From positions 248,001 to 312,000 of the forward strand of contig NZ_FZNP01000009.1 of the NCBI RefSeq assembly GCF_900188105.1: a DNA stretch of 64,000 nucleotides, read 5' to 3'. This document shows positions 31,978 to 40,714 of the stretch, piece after piece. The notes below the pieces were generated by a model, which saw only the letters and a list, made by a program, of their open reading frames with translations, made no database searches and was not told the DNA's origin. Position numbers and translations under genes: made by a program. Numbering within the stretch: the first letter of the stretch is position 1; each line of letters starts with the position of its first letter. The DNA is from Actinomadura mexicana. Lineage in GTDB: Bacteria; Actinomycetota; Actinomycetes; Streptosporangiales; Streptosporangiaceae.

Positions 31978-33837
31978 ATGAGAGTCAGCGGTCCTCCCGT
32001 TGACCCCCCGTCCGGCCCCGGGCGCCCCGCGGCCCTCCGGAGCGACGGCTACGCCCGGCTGCGCGACTACGCGGTGATCGGAGACGGACGGACGGCGGCG
32101 CTGATCGCCGCCGACGGGTCCGTGGACTGGCTGGGCATGCCGGATCTGGACTCCCCCACGGTGTTCGCCGCCGTCCTGGACCCGGCCCGAGGCGGCCGCT
32201 TCCTGCTGGAGCCGGAGGAGCCCTACACGGTCGCGCGCCGGTATCTCCCCGGCACGAACGTGCTGGAGACCACGTTCACCACCGACCGCGGCAGCCTGCG
32301 GGTCACCGATGCGCTGACCCTGGAGGCCGGTGGGGCTCTGGGGCCGACGCGGGAACTGCAGCGGCGCCTCGACGGCGTCGCCGGGACGGTGCCGCTGCGC
32401 TGGAGCGTGCAGCCGCGGTTCGGTTACGGCGCCCACCGTCCGCGGATCACCATGCGCGCCGGTACACCGGTGGCGGTGGCCGGAGCGGACGCGCTCGCCG
32501 TCTGCGCCTGGGACGCGGGTGAACCGCAGTGCACCGACCAGGCGATCGATGGCCGTCTCGATCTGGGACGGGGAGGGCGGGCCCTGCTGGCGGTTCCGCT
32601 CGCCCACCAGGAACCGCTCGTCCTGCCGACCCGTTCCGAATGCGATGCCCGCATGGACCACACCGTCGCGGCCTGGCGCGGCTGGGCTCGTGAACGCTCG
32701 ACCGAGGGCAGGTGGCGGGACGCCGTGCTGCGCAGCGCGCTGGCGCTCAAGCTCCTGATCTTCGCGCCCTCGGGTGCGATCGCCGCCGCGGTGACCTCCT
32801 CGCTGCCGGAGCAGGTCGGAGGCGAACGGAACTGGGACTACCGCTTCTCCTGGGTTCGCGACTCGGCTTTCACCCTCGACGCGTTCCTGAGGCTGGGATG
32901 CCCCGCCGAGGCGGACGCCTACTTCTGGTGGCTCATGCACGCCTCCCAGCTCACCCATCCCCGGCTGCGGGTGCTCTACCGGCTGAACGGCGGCGGCCGC
33001 GCCCCGGAACGGACGCTCCCCCTCGACGGATACCGCGGGTCCAGACCGGTGCGGATCGGCAACGCGGCGGGCGCGCAGACCCAGCTGGACACCTATGGCG
33101 AGCTGCTGCAGACCGGCTGGCTGTACGCGGGCGCCGCCGGACGGCTGGACACCGACATCGCCCGGCGCCTGGCGGAACTGGCCGACTTCGTCTGCGCCGC
33201 CTGGCAGGAACCGGACTCGGGAATCTGGGAGGTGCGCAGCGCTCCCCTGCACTTCACGCAGTCGAAGATGATGTGCTGGGTCGCGCTCGACCGGGCCATC
33301 GACCTCTGCGAGCGCGGCCTGATCCGAAGCCGCGGTTCGGCCCGCTGGCGGCTGGCTCGCGCGCAGGTGCGCGACTTCGTGGAGACGCGCTGCTTCTCCT
33401 CACTCCACCACTGCTACACGCGCTCCGCCGACAGCTCGGAGCTGGACGCCGCCGTACTGCTCGGCCTTCTGCACGGCTACGCGCCTCCCGGTGATCCCCG
33501 CATGCGCGCCACGGTCGATGCGGTGGCACGGGAGCTGCGGCACGGCCCCTTCGTCGACCGGTACTCGGGCGAGGACGGGGTGAGCGGCACCGAAGGCGCG
33601 TTCCTGGCCTGCTCCTTCTGGCTGGCCGAGTGCCTCGCCCGTACCGGGCGCCTCGACCAGGCCACGGCGCTGATGGACGACCTGGTCGGGCTGGCCAACG
33701 ACGTCGGCCTGTACGGCGAGGAAATCGACCCGGCCACCGGCGCCTTCCTGGGGAACCTGCCCCAGGGACTGAGCCACCTGGCGTTGATCAGTGCCGCGCG
33801 CACCATCGACTCGATCGCCGAGGAGGCGGACGGGTGA
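31978..33837 (+). CDS. Glycoside hydrolase family 15 protein (glucoamylase/trehalase-like)
   Basis: 619 aa. The N-terminal beta domain begins LRDYAVIGDGRTAALIAADGSVDWLGMPDLDSP, a GH15 hallmark. The (alpha/alpha)6 barrel contains GGERNWDYRFSWVRDSAFTL and later LPQGLSHLALISAA. Actinobacterial members include alpha,alpha-trehalases and dextran glucosidases. No signal peptide, so it probably acts in the cytosol on trehalose or oligosaccharides. The next gene overlaps its stop by 4 nt. Confidence 0.9.
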   Translation: MRVSGPPVDPPSGPGRPAALRSDGYARLRDYAVIGDGRTAALIAADGSVDWLGMPDLDSPTVFAAVLDPARGGRFLLEPEEPYTVARRYLPGTNVLETTFTTDRGSLRVTDALTLEAGGALGPTRELQRRLDGVAGTVPLRWSVQPRFGYGAHRPRITMRAGTPVAVAGADALAVCAWDAGEPQCTDQAIDGRLDLGRGGRALLAVPLAHQEPLVLPTRSECDARMDHTVAAWRGWARERSTEGRWRDAVLRSALALKLLIFAPSGAIAAAVTSSLPEQVGGERNWDYRFSWVRDSAFTLDAFLRLGCPAEADAYFWWLMHASQLTHPRLRVLYRLNGGGRAPERTLPLDGYRGSRPVRIGNAAGAQTQLDTYGELLQTGWLYAGAAGRLDTDIARRLAELADFVCAAWQEPDSGIWEVRSAPLHFTQSKMMCWVALDRAIDLCERGLIRSRGSARWRLARAQVRDFVETRCFSSLHHCYTRSADSSELDAAVLLGLLHGYAPPGDPRMRATVDAVARELRHGPFVDRYSGEDGVSGTEGAFLACSFWLAECLARTGRLDQATALMDDLVGLANDVGLYGEEIDPATGAFLGNLPQGLSHLALISAARTIDSIAEEADG

Positions 33838-34319
33838 ACGCGTGGGGGACCGCCGCGGGCGCCTTCGTCGGCACGCTGGCGCTCACCACCGTCCTTCGCA
33901 CCGCCAGCGAGCTCAGGCTCACCCGCATGGACCTGCCGTTCCTGCTCGGGACCGCCGTGACCGCCGACCGGGCCCGCGCCAAGGCGCTCGGCTACCTCTT
34001 GCATTTCGCCAACGGGGAGCTGTTCGCGTTCGCCTACTACGCGGTCTTTCTCGCCATCGGCCACGCCGGCTGGTGGCTCGGAGCCATCTTCGGACTGGTC
34101 CACGGTCTGTTCTCCGGCACCGCCCTGGTGAACATCCTGCTGCCGCTGGTCAATCCCCGGATGGGCAGCCCGCTGACGAGCGCACCTCGGGTGGCCCTCC
34201 TGGAACCCCCGGGCTTCCTGATGCTCAACTACGGGCCCAGCACACCCGTGGTCACCGTTCTCGCCCACGTCGGCTACGGAGCCATAGTCGGAGGTTTCAC
34301 CACGCTCGGTTCTTCGTGA
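33834..34319 (+). CDS. Four-TM membrane protein, unknown
   Basis: 161 aa from GTG 33834 (GTGA overlap with the GH15 stop). About four hydrophobic helices: GAFVGTLALTTVLRT, ELFAFAYYAVFLAIGHAGWW, IFGLVHGLFSGTALVNILLP and VTVLAHVGYGAIVGGFTTLG. Small charged loop LTRMDLPFLLGTAVTADRAR. No catalytic motif recognised. Translational coupling suggests joint expression with the GH15 enzyme. Confidence 0.75.
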   Translation: MNAWGTAAGAFVGTLALTTVLRTASELRLTRMDLPFLLGTAVTADRARAKALGYLLHFANGELFAFAYYAVFLAIGHAGWWLGAIFGLVHGLFSGTALVNILLPLVNPRMGSPLTSAPRVALLEPPGFLMLNYGPSTPVVTVLAHVGYGAIVGGFTTLGSS

Positions 34320-34343
34320 CCGCTATTCGGGGCGTCCGTGCGG

Positions 34344-34874
34344 TCAGGAGGGCGCGGGTGTGGTGTCGGCGGCACTTTGCAGAGCGGTGTTCTCGGTCCT
34401 GATGCGGGTTCTCAGGAGGCCCAGGTTCACGACGGTGAACAGCAGGGCGGTGAGCCAGCAGGTGTGCACCAGCGGCAGGGCGACGCCCTCGGCGACGACC
34501 GCGACGTAGTTGGGATGGCGCAGCCGGCGGTAGGGGCCCCTGGCCACCAGCGGCAGATCCGGAACGATGATCACCCGGGTGTTCCACCGTTTGCCGAGTG
34601 CGGCGATACACCACCAGCGCAGCCCCTGGGCCAGGACGGCGAGGCCCAGCATCGACCAGCCCAGGATCGGGATGAAGGGGCGGTCGAGCAGCCACATCTC
34701 GAGCAGCGCGCCGCCGAGCAGGGCGACCTGGGCGGCGACGATCCCCGGGTAATGCGCGCGCCCGTACTCGACACCGCCCCTGCTCCGCGCCCAGGTCCGA
34801 TGGCGGCGAGCCACGATCAGCTCCGCGATCCGCTCGGCCCCGACGAGCGCTATGAGCAGCGTGAACCAGAGCAC
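34344..34874 (-). CDS. Isoprenylcysteine carboxyl methyltransferase-like membrane methyltransferase
   Basis: 176 aa, four to five TM helices. The C-terminal segment PYRRLRHPNYVAVVAEGVALPL is the ICMT/PEMT SAM-binding signature (RHPxY), and W and R residues in WWCIAALGKRWNTRV match the family. In Streptomyces srs clusters a methyltransferase of this type acts on phenolic lipids made by a type III PKS. Here the type III PKS gene lies 4 nt upstream, so O-methylation of its product is the likely job. Confidence 0.85.
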   Translation of the reverse strand: MLWFTLLIALVGAERIAELIVARRHRTWARSRGGVEYGRAHYPGIVAAQVALLGGALLEMWLLDRPFIPILGWSMLGLAVLAQGLRWWCIAALGKRWNTRVIIVPDLPLVARGPYRRLRHPNYVAVVAEGVALPLVHTCWLTALLFTVVNLGLLRTRIRTENTALQSAADTTPAPS

Positions 34875-34878
34875 GAGT

Positions 34879-35940
34879 TCACCAGCGCAGCAGGAGCAGT
34901 TCGGCGGAGAACCCGGGTCCGAGCGCTATCAGCAGCCCGGGTTCGCCCTCCGGCGGGCGGCGTCGTTCGATCGTCTCCTGCAGCACGTTGAGCACCGAGA
35001 CCGAGGACAGATTGCCGAACTTCTGCAGGGAGTCCCATGTCAGGTCGAGTTCGCCGTGTCCGAGGGCGAAGGCCTGAGTGATCGTCTCGATCACCTTCGG
35101 CCCCCCGGGGTGGCAGACCCAGGAGGACACCTCGCCGGGCGACAGGCCGTGCTCACCGAGGAAGGCCGCGACGTCGTCGGCCAGCGTCGCCTCGACGTGG
35201 TCTACCAGGTCGGCCGCCAGGACGATCCGGAAGCCGTACTCTCCGACGTTCCATCCCATGAGCCTCTGGGTGCCGGGATAGAGCTTGCTGCGGGTCGCGA
35301 CGACCCGAGGCCCCCAGCGGCTCGGCCCCCCGCTGCCGGTCCTCCGGTCGGCGCCGACCGCCACGGCGGCGGCGGCGCCGTCCCCGAACAGGCCGCTGGC
35401 CACCAGGTTGGCCAGCGAGTCGTCGTCGCGCTGCGCCGTCAGCGAGCACAACTCGACGCAGACCAGCACCGCCACCTGGTCGGGCCACGCGCGCAGATAG
35501 TCGTACAGCCGCGACAGCCCCGCGGCCCCCGCCGCGCAGCCCAGCCCGAAGATCGGTACCCGCTTGATGTCGTCCCGCAGGCCCAGGCGCTGGGCCAGGG
35601 ACGCGTCCAGCGAGGGCGTGGCGACTCCGGTCGAGGAGCAGAAGACCAGCTGATCGACCTGCGACGCGTCCACCCCGGACGCCTCCAGCGCGCCCCGGAC
35701 GGCCCGTTCCCCGAGAGACAGCGCGGTATCGACATAGGCGCCGTTCGCGGCGGTGAAGCCGTCGAGATTCGCGTACTTCTCGATCGGCAGCGCCAGGTAC
35801 CGGCCCCTCACCCGGGTGGCGGAATGGAAACGCTCCACCACCCGCCGATCGGCCCCGGTCGCCCCGACGACGGCCTCGGTGATCTCACGCTGGTCGTAGC
35901 GATGTTCCGGCAGGACGGTCTGCACAGCTCCTACGCGCAC
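34879..35940 (-). CDS. Type III polyketide synthase
   Basis: 353 aa from GTG 35940, which follows AGGGGGGAG. An in-frame ATG at 36039 would add 33 low-complexity residues and overlap a terminator-like hairpin, so the shorter start is preferred. Catalytic Cys135 lies in FGLGCAAGAAG; His in WVCHPGGPKV and Asn in KFGNLSSVSV complete the triad. It joins malonyl units to an acyl-CoA starter; with an ICMT-like partner the product is more probably an alkylresorcinol/pyrone lipid than tetrahydroxynaphthalene. The srsC-type hydroxylase is not seen. Confidence 0.9.
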   Translation of the reverse strand: MRVGAVQTVLPEHRYDQREITEAVVGATGADRRVVERFHSATRVRGRYLALPIEKYANLDGFTAANGAYVDTALSLGERAVRGALEASGVDASQVDQLVFCSSTGVATPSLDASLAQRLGLRDDIKRVPIFGLGCAAGAAGLSRLYDYLRAWPDQVAVLVCVELCSLTAQRDDDSLANLVASGLFGDGAAAAVAVGADRRTGSGGPSRWGPRVVATRSKLYPGTQRLMGWNVGEYGFRIVLAADLVDHVEATLADDVAAFLGEHGLSPGEVSSWVCHPGGPKVIETITQAFALGHGELDLTWDSLQKFGNLSSVSVLNVLQETIERRRPPEGEPGLLIALGPGFSAELLLLRW

Positions 35941-36014
35941 AACTCCCCCCTCAGCCTCCCCTCCCGCCTCCTTACCCACCAGCGCGGCTTGTACCAGCGA
36001 CGGGGATGGCGACG

Positions 36015-36045
36015 ACCACGGTGACCGGGAGAAGGTCACCGTGGT
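36015..36045 (-). terminator. Terminator-like hairpin downstream of the class D beta-lactamase gene
   Basis: ACCACGGTGACC (36015-36026) and GGTCACCGTGGT (36034-36045) form a perfect 12-bp stem with a 7-nt loop, 15 nt past the beta-lactamase stop and before the PKS start. No T-tract follows. It argues against the longer PKS start. Confidence 0.65.
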
Positions 36046-36060
36046 CCGCGGAGGAGATGC

Positions 36061-36951
36061 TCACGCAGGGGGCAGCACGTTCAGCCGCTGCAGCAACTCG
36101 CGCGCGACCGTGGCGCGCTTACCGGCGTCGCCGTCCTTGGCGACGTCGATGTTCAGCGCGAAGGTGTACACGCGCCCGCCGCGCTCGACCCACCCGGCCC
36201 ACCAGCCGGTACCGGGGTTGGGGGCGTTCTGCCAACCCGACTTGGCGAACAGGGTGTACCCGTCCTTCTCCTCCTGCTTGATCAGATCGCGGACGGTGCG
36301 CTGGTGCTCGCGCGAGGCGGGCAGGCGCCCGGCCGCCAGCCGCTCCATCCACCGGGTCTGCTCCACCGCCGATATCCTCAGCGGGCCGTCCAGCCAGAAC
36401 CGGTCCACCAGCGTCCCGGTCTGGCGGTTGCCGTAGCCGAGCCGGTGCAGCCACTGCCGTTCGCGCTGCAGGCCGATACGGCGGGCGATCACCTGGAACG
36501 CCGCGGCGTTGGAGACGCGGACGGCCTCCCGCATCGTCATGTCCTGCTCCCACTCGGGGAACGGCTGCGGCGTCCCATCCCAGGGGATCACCTCGTCGGG
36601 GCTCTTGACCACCCCGGTCTCCAGGGCGACCAGCGCGTGCGGCACCTTGAAGGTGGAAGCGGGCACCAGCGGGGTCTGGGCAAGCCGCCGGTCCACCACG
36701 GTCGTGCTCCGGGTCCTCACGTCCAGCATCGCGAACGAGCCGCGCACGCCGGCCGCGTCGAAGACGGCCCGCAGATCGTCGCGCTCGGTCGTGCCGGGCC
36801 GGATCCGATCGGTGGCCGCGACGGCGGCGGCGCCGCGCGGGGCGGAGTCATGGGCGGCCGCGCCGCACGCGGCGGTACCGAAGAGGGTGAGCGCGCCGAG
36901 CGCGGCGGCACCCAGCCGGACGCGCAGGGTTCGGGAAGAAGGCTTGGTCAT
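36061..36951 (-). CDS. Class D (OXA-like) beta-lactamase, lipoprotein
   Basis: 296 aa. The lipoprotein signal ends LTLFGTAAC (Cys29). Serine active site STFK (99-102) includes the Lys that is normally carboxylated. SNA (147-149) stands where class D has SxV, YGN is at 173-175 and KSG at 237-239 followed by W240. These are the class D motifs in order and near-standard spacing. It would hydrolyse beta-lactams outside the membrane. No blaI/blaR gene is adjacent. A penicillin-binding-protein-like sensor is the alternative, but length and motifs fit an enzyme. Confidence 0.88.
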   Translation of the reverse strand: MTKPSSRTLRVRLGAAALGALTLFGTAACGAAAHDSAPRGAAAVAATDRIRPGTTERDDLRAVFDAAGVRGSFAMLDVRTRSTTVVDRRLAQTPLVPASTFKVPHALVALETGVVKSPDEVIPWDGTPQPFPEWEQDMTMREAVRVSNAAAFQVIARRIGLQRERQWLHRLGYGNRQTGTLVDRFWLDGPLRISAVEQTRWMERLAAGRLPASREHQRTVRDLIKQEEKDGYTLFAKSGWQNAPNPGTGWWAGWVERGGRVYTFALNIDVAKDGDAGKRATVARELLQRLNVLPPA

Positions 36952-37252
36952 GCGGGTACTCGATCACTACACGACGCCCTCTGTCCAATATGGATATCGA
37001 TCAACGAGTAATATCGATTCTCATATCAGCGCAGCTCAGCCGAGTGACCTCGTGGTCATTGTGACGTCATGTCCGCAACCGACCGCCGCGCGGCACCGCG
37101 GTACTGGAGGCACAAGCCTCCCGCCCGCCGCTTCGTCGCGGCACACCACGACGTCGACCAGGTCGACTGGTCGGCGGAGGTCCGGCGCTGGATCGGGGGC
37201 GCGGTCCGCTAGGCGGACGATCGCACCGCACGGATGGGAGGGGGTGCGGTCG
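36952..37252. promoter_or_regulatory. Beta-lactamase upstream region with direct repeats ATATCGAT
   Basis: 301 nt. ATATCGAT occurs at 36994-37001 and 37011-37018 (17-bp period) in an AT-rich island 43-67 nt upstream of the beta-lactamase start, the probable promoter/operator. A possible 47-codon plus-strand gene (37069-37212) and the flavoprotein terminator fill the rest. Confidence 0.45.
37069..37212 (+). CDS. Possible 47-aa small basic protein
   Basis: Starts ATG 37069 (MSATDRRAAPRYWRHKP) and ends RRWIGGAVR. Trp/Arg-rich with good third-position bias, but no ribosome site is apparent. It could be a real short protein or a remnant; it is divergent from the beta-lactamase gene. Confidence 0.3.
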   Translation: MSATDRRAAPRYWRHKPPARRFVAAHHDVDQVDWSAEVRRWIGGAVR

Positions 37253-37254
37253 TC
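37216..37254 (-). terminator. Terminator-like hairpin at the flavoprotein stop
   Basis: GACGATCGCACC (37216-37227) pairs with GGTGCGGTCGTC (37243-37254), a 12-bp stem with one G-T pair, overlapping the TGA of the flavoprotein gene. Confidence 0.55.
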
Positions 37255-38734
37255 AGGTGGCCGGGGCGAGGGTTGAGGCGAGTCTGCCCGCTTCCGTTCC
37301 CGCCTTGCGGCCGAACACCGTGCCCGCCGACAGGCCGCTGCCGCCGGGATAGTTGTGGTAGAAGAGGCCGCCGACCATCTCTCCCGCGGCGAACAGCCCG
37401 GGAATCGCCTCGCTCTCGTGGTCGAGCACCCGTCCGGAGTCGTCGATCCTCACTCCGCCGAAGGTGAAAGTGATGCCGCAGGTCACGCCGAAGGCCAGAT
37501 ACGGGGGCTCGTCGAGCGGGAGGGCCCAGTTGCTCTTGGGGGGGCGGAGTCCGGCCGTGCTCAGGCCGTCCTTGACGGAGGGATCGAAGTGCCCCGGCCG
37601 GGTGGCGGCGTTGTAGTCCTCGACGGTGGCGGCCAGTCCGGAGGCGTCGATGCCGGCGAGTTCGGCGAGTTCGGCGATCGAGTTCGCCTCGAACCGGGTG
37701 ATGCCGGGGACCTGGTACTCGGCCTCGCGCAGGAGCGGTGCCGTCTTGGCGTCGAAGAGTTGGAAGGCGCGGGCGCCGGGCTGGAGGAGGATCTTCGCGC
37801 CGTACTTGGCGTAGGTGTAGTTGCGCAGTTCGGCGCCCTCGTCGAGGAAACGCCGTCCTTCGGTGTTGACCACGATGCTCAGCGGATACGACTGCTTGGT
37901 GTGCCGGTTGGTCAGCTCGAAGTCGCCGGTCTCCGGAGCGTTGGCGTCCCAGGCCACCGCGTGGCAGCCGCTCCAGTGCCCGGCCGGCTGGGCGCCCGCG
38001 TCCAGCGCCGCCAGCAGGGCGGCACCGGTGTTGTACGGCGTGCCGCGCACCTTGGCCAGGTCCCAGCTGGGGCCGAGGTACTGGGCCCGCAGCAACCGGT
38101 TGGCCTGGAATCCGCCGGCGGCCAGCACGACGGCCTCGGCGTGGAACTCCTGCTCACCGGCCCCGACACCGACCACTCGGCCGTCGGCGTCCCGCAGCAG
38201 CCGGTCCACGGGGGTGGAGCAGCGGATCCTGACGCCCTCCCGTTCGGCGATGCGCCGATGCTGGGCGACCAGCCCCTTCCCGCCGTCGACGACGGCCAGC
38301 GGGAGCCCTCCCCAGAACCGGAAGCGCCCGTCCACCTCGTACGCCTGCCTCTCGTACTGGAGGCGGAAGCGGATTCCGAGATCGTGCATCCATGTCAGGG
38401 CGTCCGCGATGTCCTGCACCATCGTGCGGGTCAGCGAAGGATCGCACCGCCCGAGCGTGACACGGTCCATGTCGCTGCCGAAGTCGGCGGCGGTGTACGG
38501 CGCGATGTCGGTGCGCGCGTGGCGCTCGTCGTCCACGACCAGCTCTGTCAGTTCGTCGAGGCCCCGGTACGTCGTCCGGATCGCCCCAGCGGTGAAGTAG
38601 GTGTTGCCGCCGATCGCCTCGGCCGGGCCCTTCTCGAGCATCAGCACGCGTGCGCCGTACCGGGCGGCCGCATGCGCGGCGCAGAACCCCGCGTTGCCGG
38701 TGCCCACGACGATGACGTCTGCCTTGTTATCCAT
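37253..38734 (-). CDS. FAD-dependent tricarballylate/fumarate-reductase-type dehydrogenase (TcuA-like)
   Basis: 493 aa. FAD motif VIVVGTGNAGFCAAHAAARYG (8-28) and LEKGPAEAIGGNTYFTAGAIR match the flavoprotein-reductase (SdhA/FrdA/TcuA) family. The C-terminal FAD segment is IPGLFAAGEMVGGLFYHNYPGGSGL. In Salmonella TcuA oxidises tricarballylate to cis-aconitate. No Fe-S partner (TcuB) is seen here. It is divergent from the ThDP enzyme and sits beside MHS, PrpD-family and other catabolic genes, so it probably performs an alpha,beta-dehydrogenation or reduction of a carboxylic acid. Confidence 0.85.
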   Translation of the reverse strand: MDNKADVIVVGTGNAGFCAAHAAARYGARVLMLEKGPAEAIGGNTYFTAGAIRTTYRGLDELTELVVDDERHARTDIAPYTAADFGSDMDRVTLGRCDPSLTRTMVQDIADALTWMHDLGIRFRLQYERQAYEVDGRFRFWGGLPLAVVDGGKGLVAQHRRIAEREGVRIRCSTPVDRLLRDADGRVVGVGAGEQEFHAEAVVLAAGGFQANRLLRAQYLGPSWDLAKVRGTPYNTGAALLAALDAGAQPAGHWSGCHAVAWDANAPETGDFELTNRHTKQSYPLSIVVNTEGRRFLDEGAELRNYTYAKYGAKILLQPGARAFQLFDAKTAPLLREAEYQVPGITRFEANSIAELAELAGIDASGLAATVEDYNAATRPGHFDPSVKDGLSTAGLRPPKSNWALPLDEPPYLAFGVTCGITFTFGGVRIDDSGRVLDHESEAIPGLFAAGEMVGGLFYHNYPGGSGLSAGTVFGRKAGTEAGRLASTLAPAT

Positions 38735-38826
38735 GGAGGGAGCCTTTCGAGTCGGCCGGTTCCGCAGCCGGTCGTGGAGCGGTGACGGGGCTGTGTGCGC
38801 TCGGGGGGACTGGTTCCACGATCGCA

Positions 38827-38842
38827 GTGTACATGTGTATAC
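38827..38842. promoter_or_regulatory. GTGTAC and GTATAC boxes in the flavoprotein/ThDP divergent region
   Basis: The 16 nt contain GTGTAC and GTATAC cores 10 bp apart start to start, one helical turn. Similar boxes stand at 39006-39013 and at 45879-45886 upstream of the cluster's GntR gene. FCD-type GntR regulators often bind such T-GTATAC-A dyads. Confidence 0.5.
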
Positions 38843-39005
38843 GAACGTCCTCCAGAGTCGACACGATGCTCGTGGCCTAGCCGACCACTCCCCTTGAGCG
38901 TGGTATCGCGGCCGTCGGCCGACCCGGGGCGGGACCGTGATTATGCAGGTGAGGTCGATTTTCTCGATTCCCTGAAACTAGTCATTGAGGATCGTGAATT
39001 CATCT

Positions 39006-39013
39006 GTGTACAC
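39006..39013. promoter_or_regulatory. GTGTACAC palindrome upstream of the ThDP enzyme gene
   Basis: A perfect 8-bp palindrome, 10 nt before the ATG at 39023. It belongs to the GTRTAC set shared by this cluster's control regions; probable GntR binding site close to the ribosome site. Confidence 0.45.
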
Positions 39014-39022
39014 TCGCATGCC

Positions 39023-40714
39023 ATGAGCGAGGATGTGGAAGACGTCACAGGCGCGGTCGTCGCCGCCCTGGTCGCCGAGGACACCGACGTGATCTTCGCG
39101 CTGATGGGTGACGGCAACGTCGACCTGCTCGCGCGGACGGCGACCGGAACCGGCATCGAACTGGTGCACGCCTGCCACGAGCAGGGGGCCGTCGCCATGG
39201 CCGACGGCTACGCGCGGTTCTCGGGCAGGCCCGGAGTGGCGAGCGTGACGCACGGCCCCGGCCTCAGCAACACGGCCACCTCGCTGCTGACCGCCGCGGC
39301 CGCCCGTTCCGGTGTCGTGCTGCTGGCACCCGACACGCCGACCGGCGATCTCGAGCACCCCCAGCGCTTCGACCAGCGCGGATTCGTCGAAGCGGCGGGC
39401 GCGTACTTCCGGCCGCTGCACCGGCCCGGCACGGTGTACACCGACACCGCCGCGGTCTTCCGCCATGTGCGGGCCGGCAAGGGGCCGGCGGTGCTCAACG
39501 CCCCCACCGACGTCATGCTCGCCCGGTTGCCCGCCGGGACGGGTACCTACGAGCCGGCGGCCGCCCCGCCCTCACCGCCGCCGCCCGACCCCCGCCTGGT
39601 CGCCGAGGCGGCGGCGGCCCTCACCGCCGCCCGGCGCCCGGCGATCCTGGTCGGGCGGGGGGTGGCCCCGGGCGGCGGGGCGGCCGCCGTGGGAGAGCTC
39701 GCCGACCTGCTGGCGGCACCGATCGCCACGACCCTCAAGGCGAAGGGCCTGCTGGCCCACCATCCGCGGCACCTCGGCGTGGCGGGCGGGCTCGGCTCCG
39801 GGCGCGCCGGCCAGGTGCTCGCCGAAGCCGACTGCGTCCTCGTGCTCGGGGCGTCGGCCAACCAGTGGACCACCGACGGCGGCACCGCCCTCTCCGGCGG
39901 CATGGTGGTGCACGTCGATCGGGACGGCGAGGCGATCGGCAGGCATTCCGCCGCGGACCTCGGCGTCGTGGGAGACGCCGCGGCCACCGCGGGCGCCCTG
40001 TGCGCCCTCATCGGCGGCACCGGCCGTCCCGCGCCCACCGGCTGGACGGTCCCGGACGGTCCCGGACGTCCGGCGCCGGGCACCGACCAGTCCGTTGCGG
40101 CGGCACCCGACACCTCACCGGTCCATCCCCGGCTCGCGGTGGAAGCGCTCGACGCCGTCCTGCCGGAGGACCGGCTGGTCGTCGTCGACGCCGGGCACTT
40201 CGGCTCCTACGCCCAGCAGACGCTGCGCAGCTGGGATCCCCGCCGCTACGCCTTCACCCACGACTTCGGCGCGATCGGCCAGGCCCTGGGGGTGGCGATC
40301 GGCGCCGCGGTCGCCCGTCCCGGCGAACGGGTGACGGCCGTTCTCGGCGACGGATGCCTGATGATGAGCCTGAGTGAACTGTCGACGGCCGTGCGGTACC
40401 GGCTTCCGCTGACCCTCTTCGTGATGAACGACGGGGGCTACGGACAGGAGCGCCACAGCCTGACCGCCAAGGGCCTGCCGGACACCGAGGCATGGCACGC
40501 GTGGCCGGACATCGGCGAGGTGGCCCGGGGGTTCGGCATCGCCGCTCATTGCATCCGGTCCGTACGGGACCTCGACCTGCTCCAGACGCTGCCGAAGACG
40601 ACCGGACCCGTGCTGTTCGACGTCCACATCGACCCGGAACCACGGAACCCCGCCTTCGCCGAGATCGCCTCCCGGCTGAGCGGAGCCGCCCTCAGACAGA
40701 CCTCGTCCCCGTGA
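39023..40714 (+). CDS. Thiamine-diphosphate-dependent enzyme (acetolactate synthase/benzoylformate decarboxylase-like)
   Basis: 563 aa from ATG 39023. The pyrimidine-binding domain has catalytic Glu in ACHEQGAVAMADGYAR. The middle domain (about 190-330) follows a Pro-rich linker. The diphosphate-binding domain carries VLGDGCLMMSLSELSTAV and FVMNDGGYGQE, the GDG-x-N metal site. Specific activity (ligase, decarboxylase or oxalyl-CoA-type) cannot be fixed. It is the first plus-strand gene of the catabolic cluster; the MHS transporter gene follows after a 442-nt gap. Confidence 0.88.
   Translation: MSEDVEDVTGAVVAALVAEDTDVIFALMGDGNVDLLARTATGTGIELVHACHEQGAVAMADGYARFSGRPGVASVTHGPGLSNTATSLLTAAAARSGVVLLAPDTPTGDLEHPQRFDQRGFVEAAGAYFRPLHRPGTVYTDTAAVFRHVRAGKGPAVLNAPTDVMLARLPAGTGTYEPAAAPPSPPPPDPRLVAEAAAALTAARRPAILVGRGVAPGGGAAAVGELADLLAAPIATTLKAKGLLAHHPRHLGVAGGLGSGRAGQVLAEADCVLVLGASANQWTTDGGTALSGGMVVHVDRDGEAIGRHSAADLGVVGDAAATAGALCALIGGTGRPAPTGWTVPDGPGRPAPGTDQSVAAAPDTSPVHPRLAVEALDAVLPEDRLVVVDAGHFGSYAQQTLRSWDPRRYAFTHDFGAIGQALGVAIGAAVARPGERVTAVLGDGCLMMSLSELSTAVRYRLPLTLFVMNDGGYGQERHSLTAKGLPDTEAWHAWPDIGEVARGFGIAAHCIRSVRDLDLLQTLPKTTGPVLFDVHIDPEPRNPAFAEIASRLSGAALRQTSSP

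Noticed and set aside
31699..33252. Minus-strand extension of the 119-aa gene to 637 codons
   Set aside because: It runs antisense through the GH15 gene; only the segment 31339-31698 shows a beta-protein pattern.
35941..36039. N-terminal extension of the type III PKS to an ATG at 36039
   Set aside because: The added residues are low complexity, the region overlaps a 12-bp terminator-like stem, and GTG 35940 has a strong ribosome site.
36961..36980. CACTAC half-site upstream of the class D beta-lactamase as a BlaI operator
   Set aside because: Only one half is present; no GTAG partner at the right spacing.
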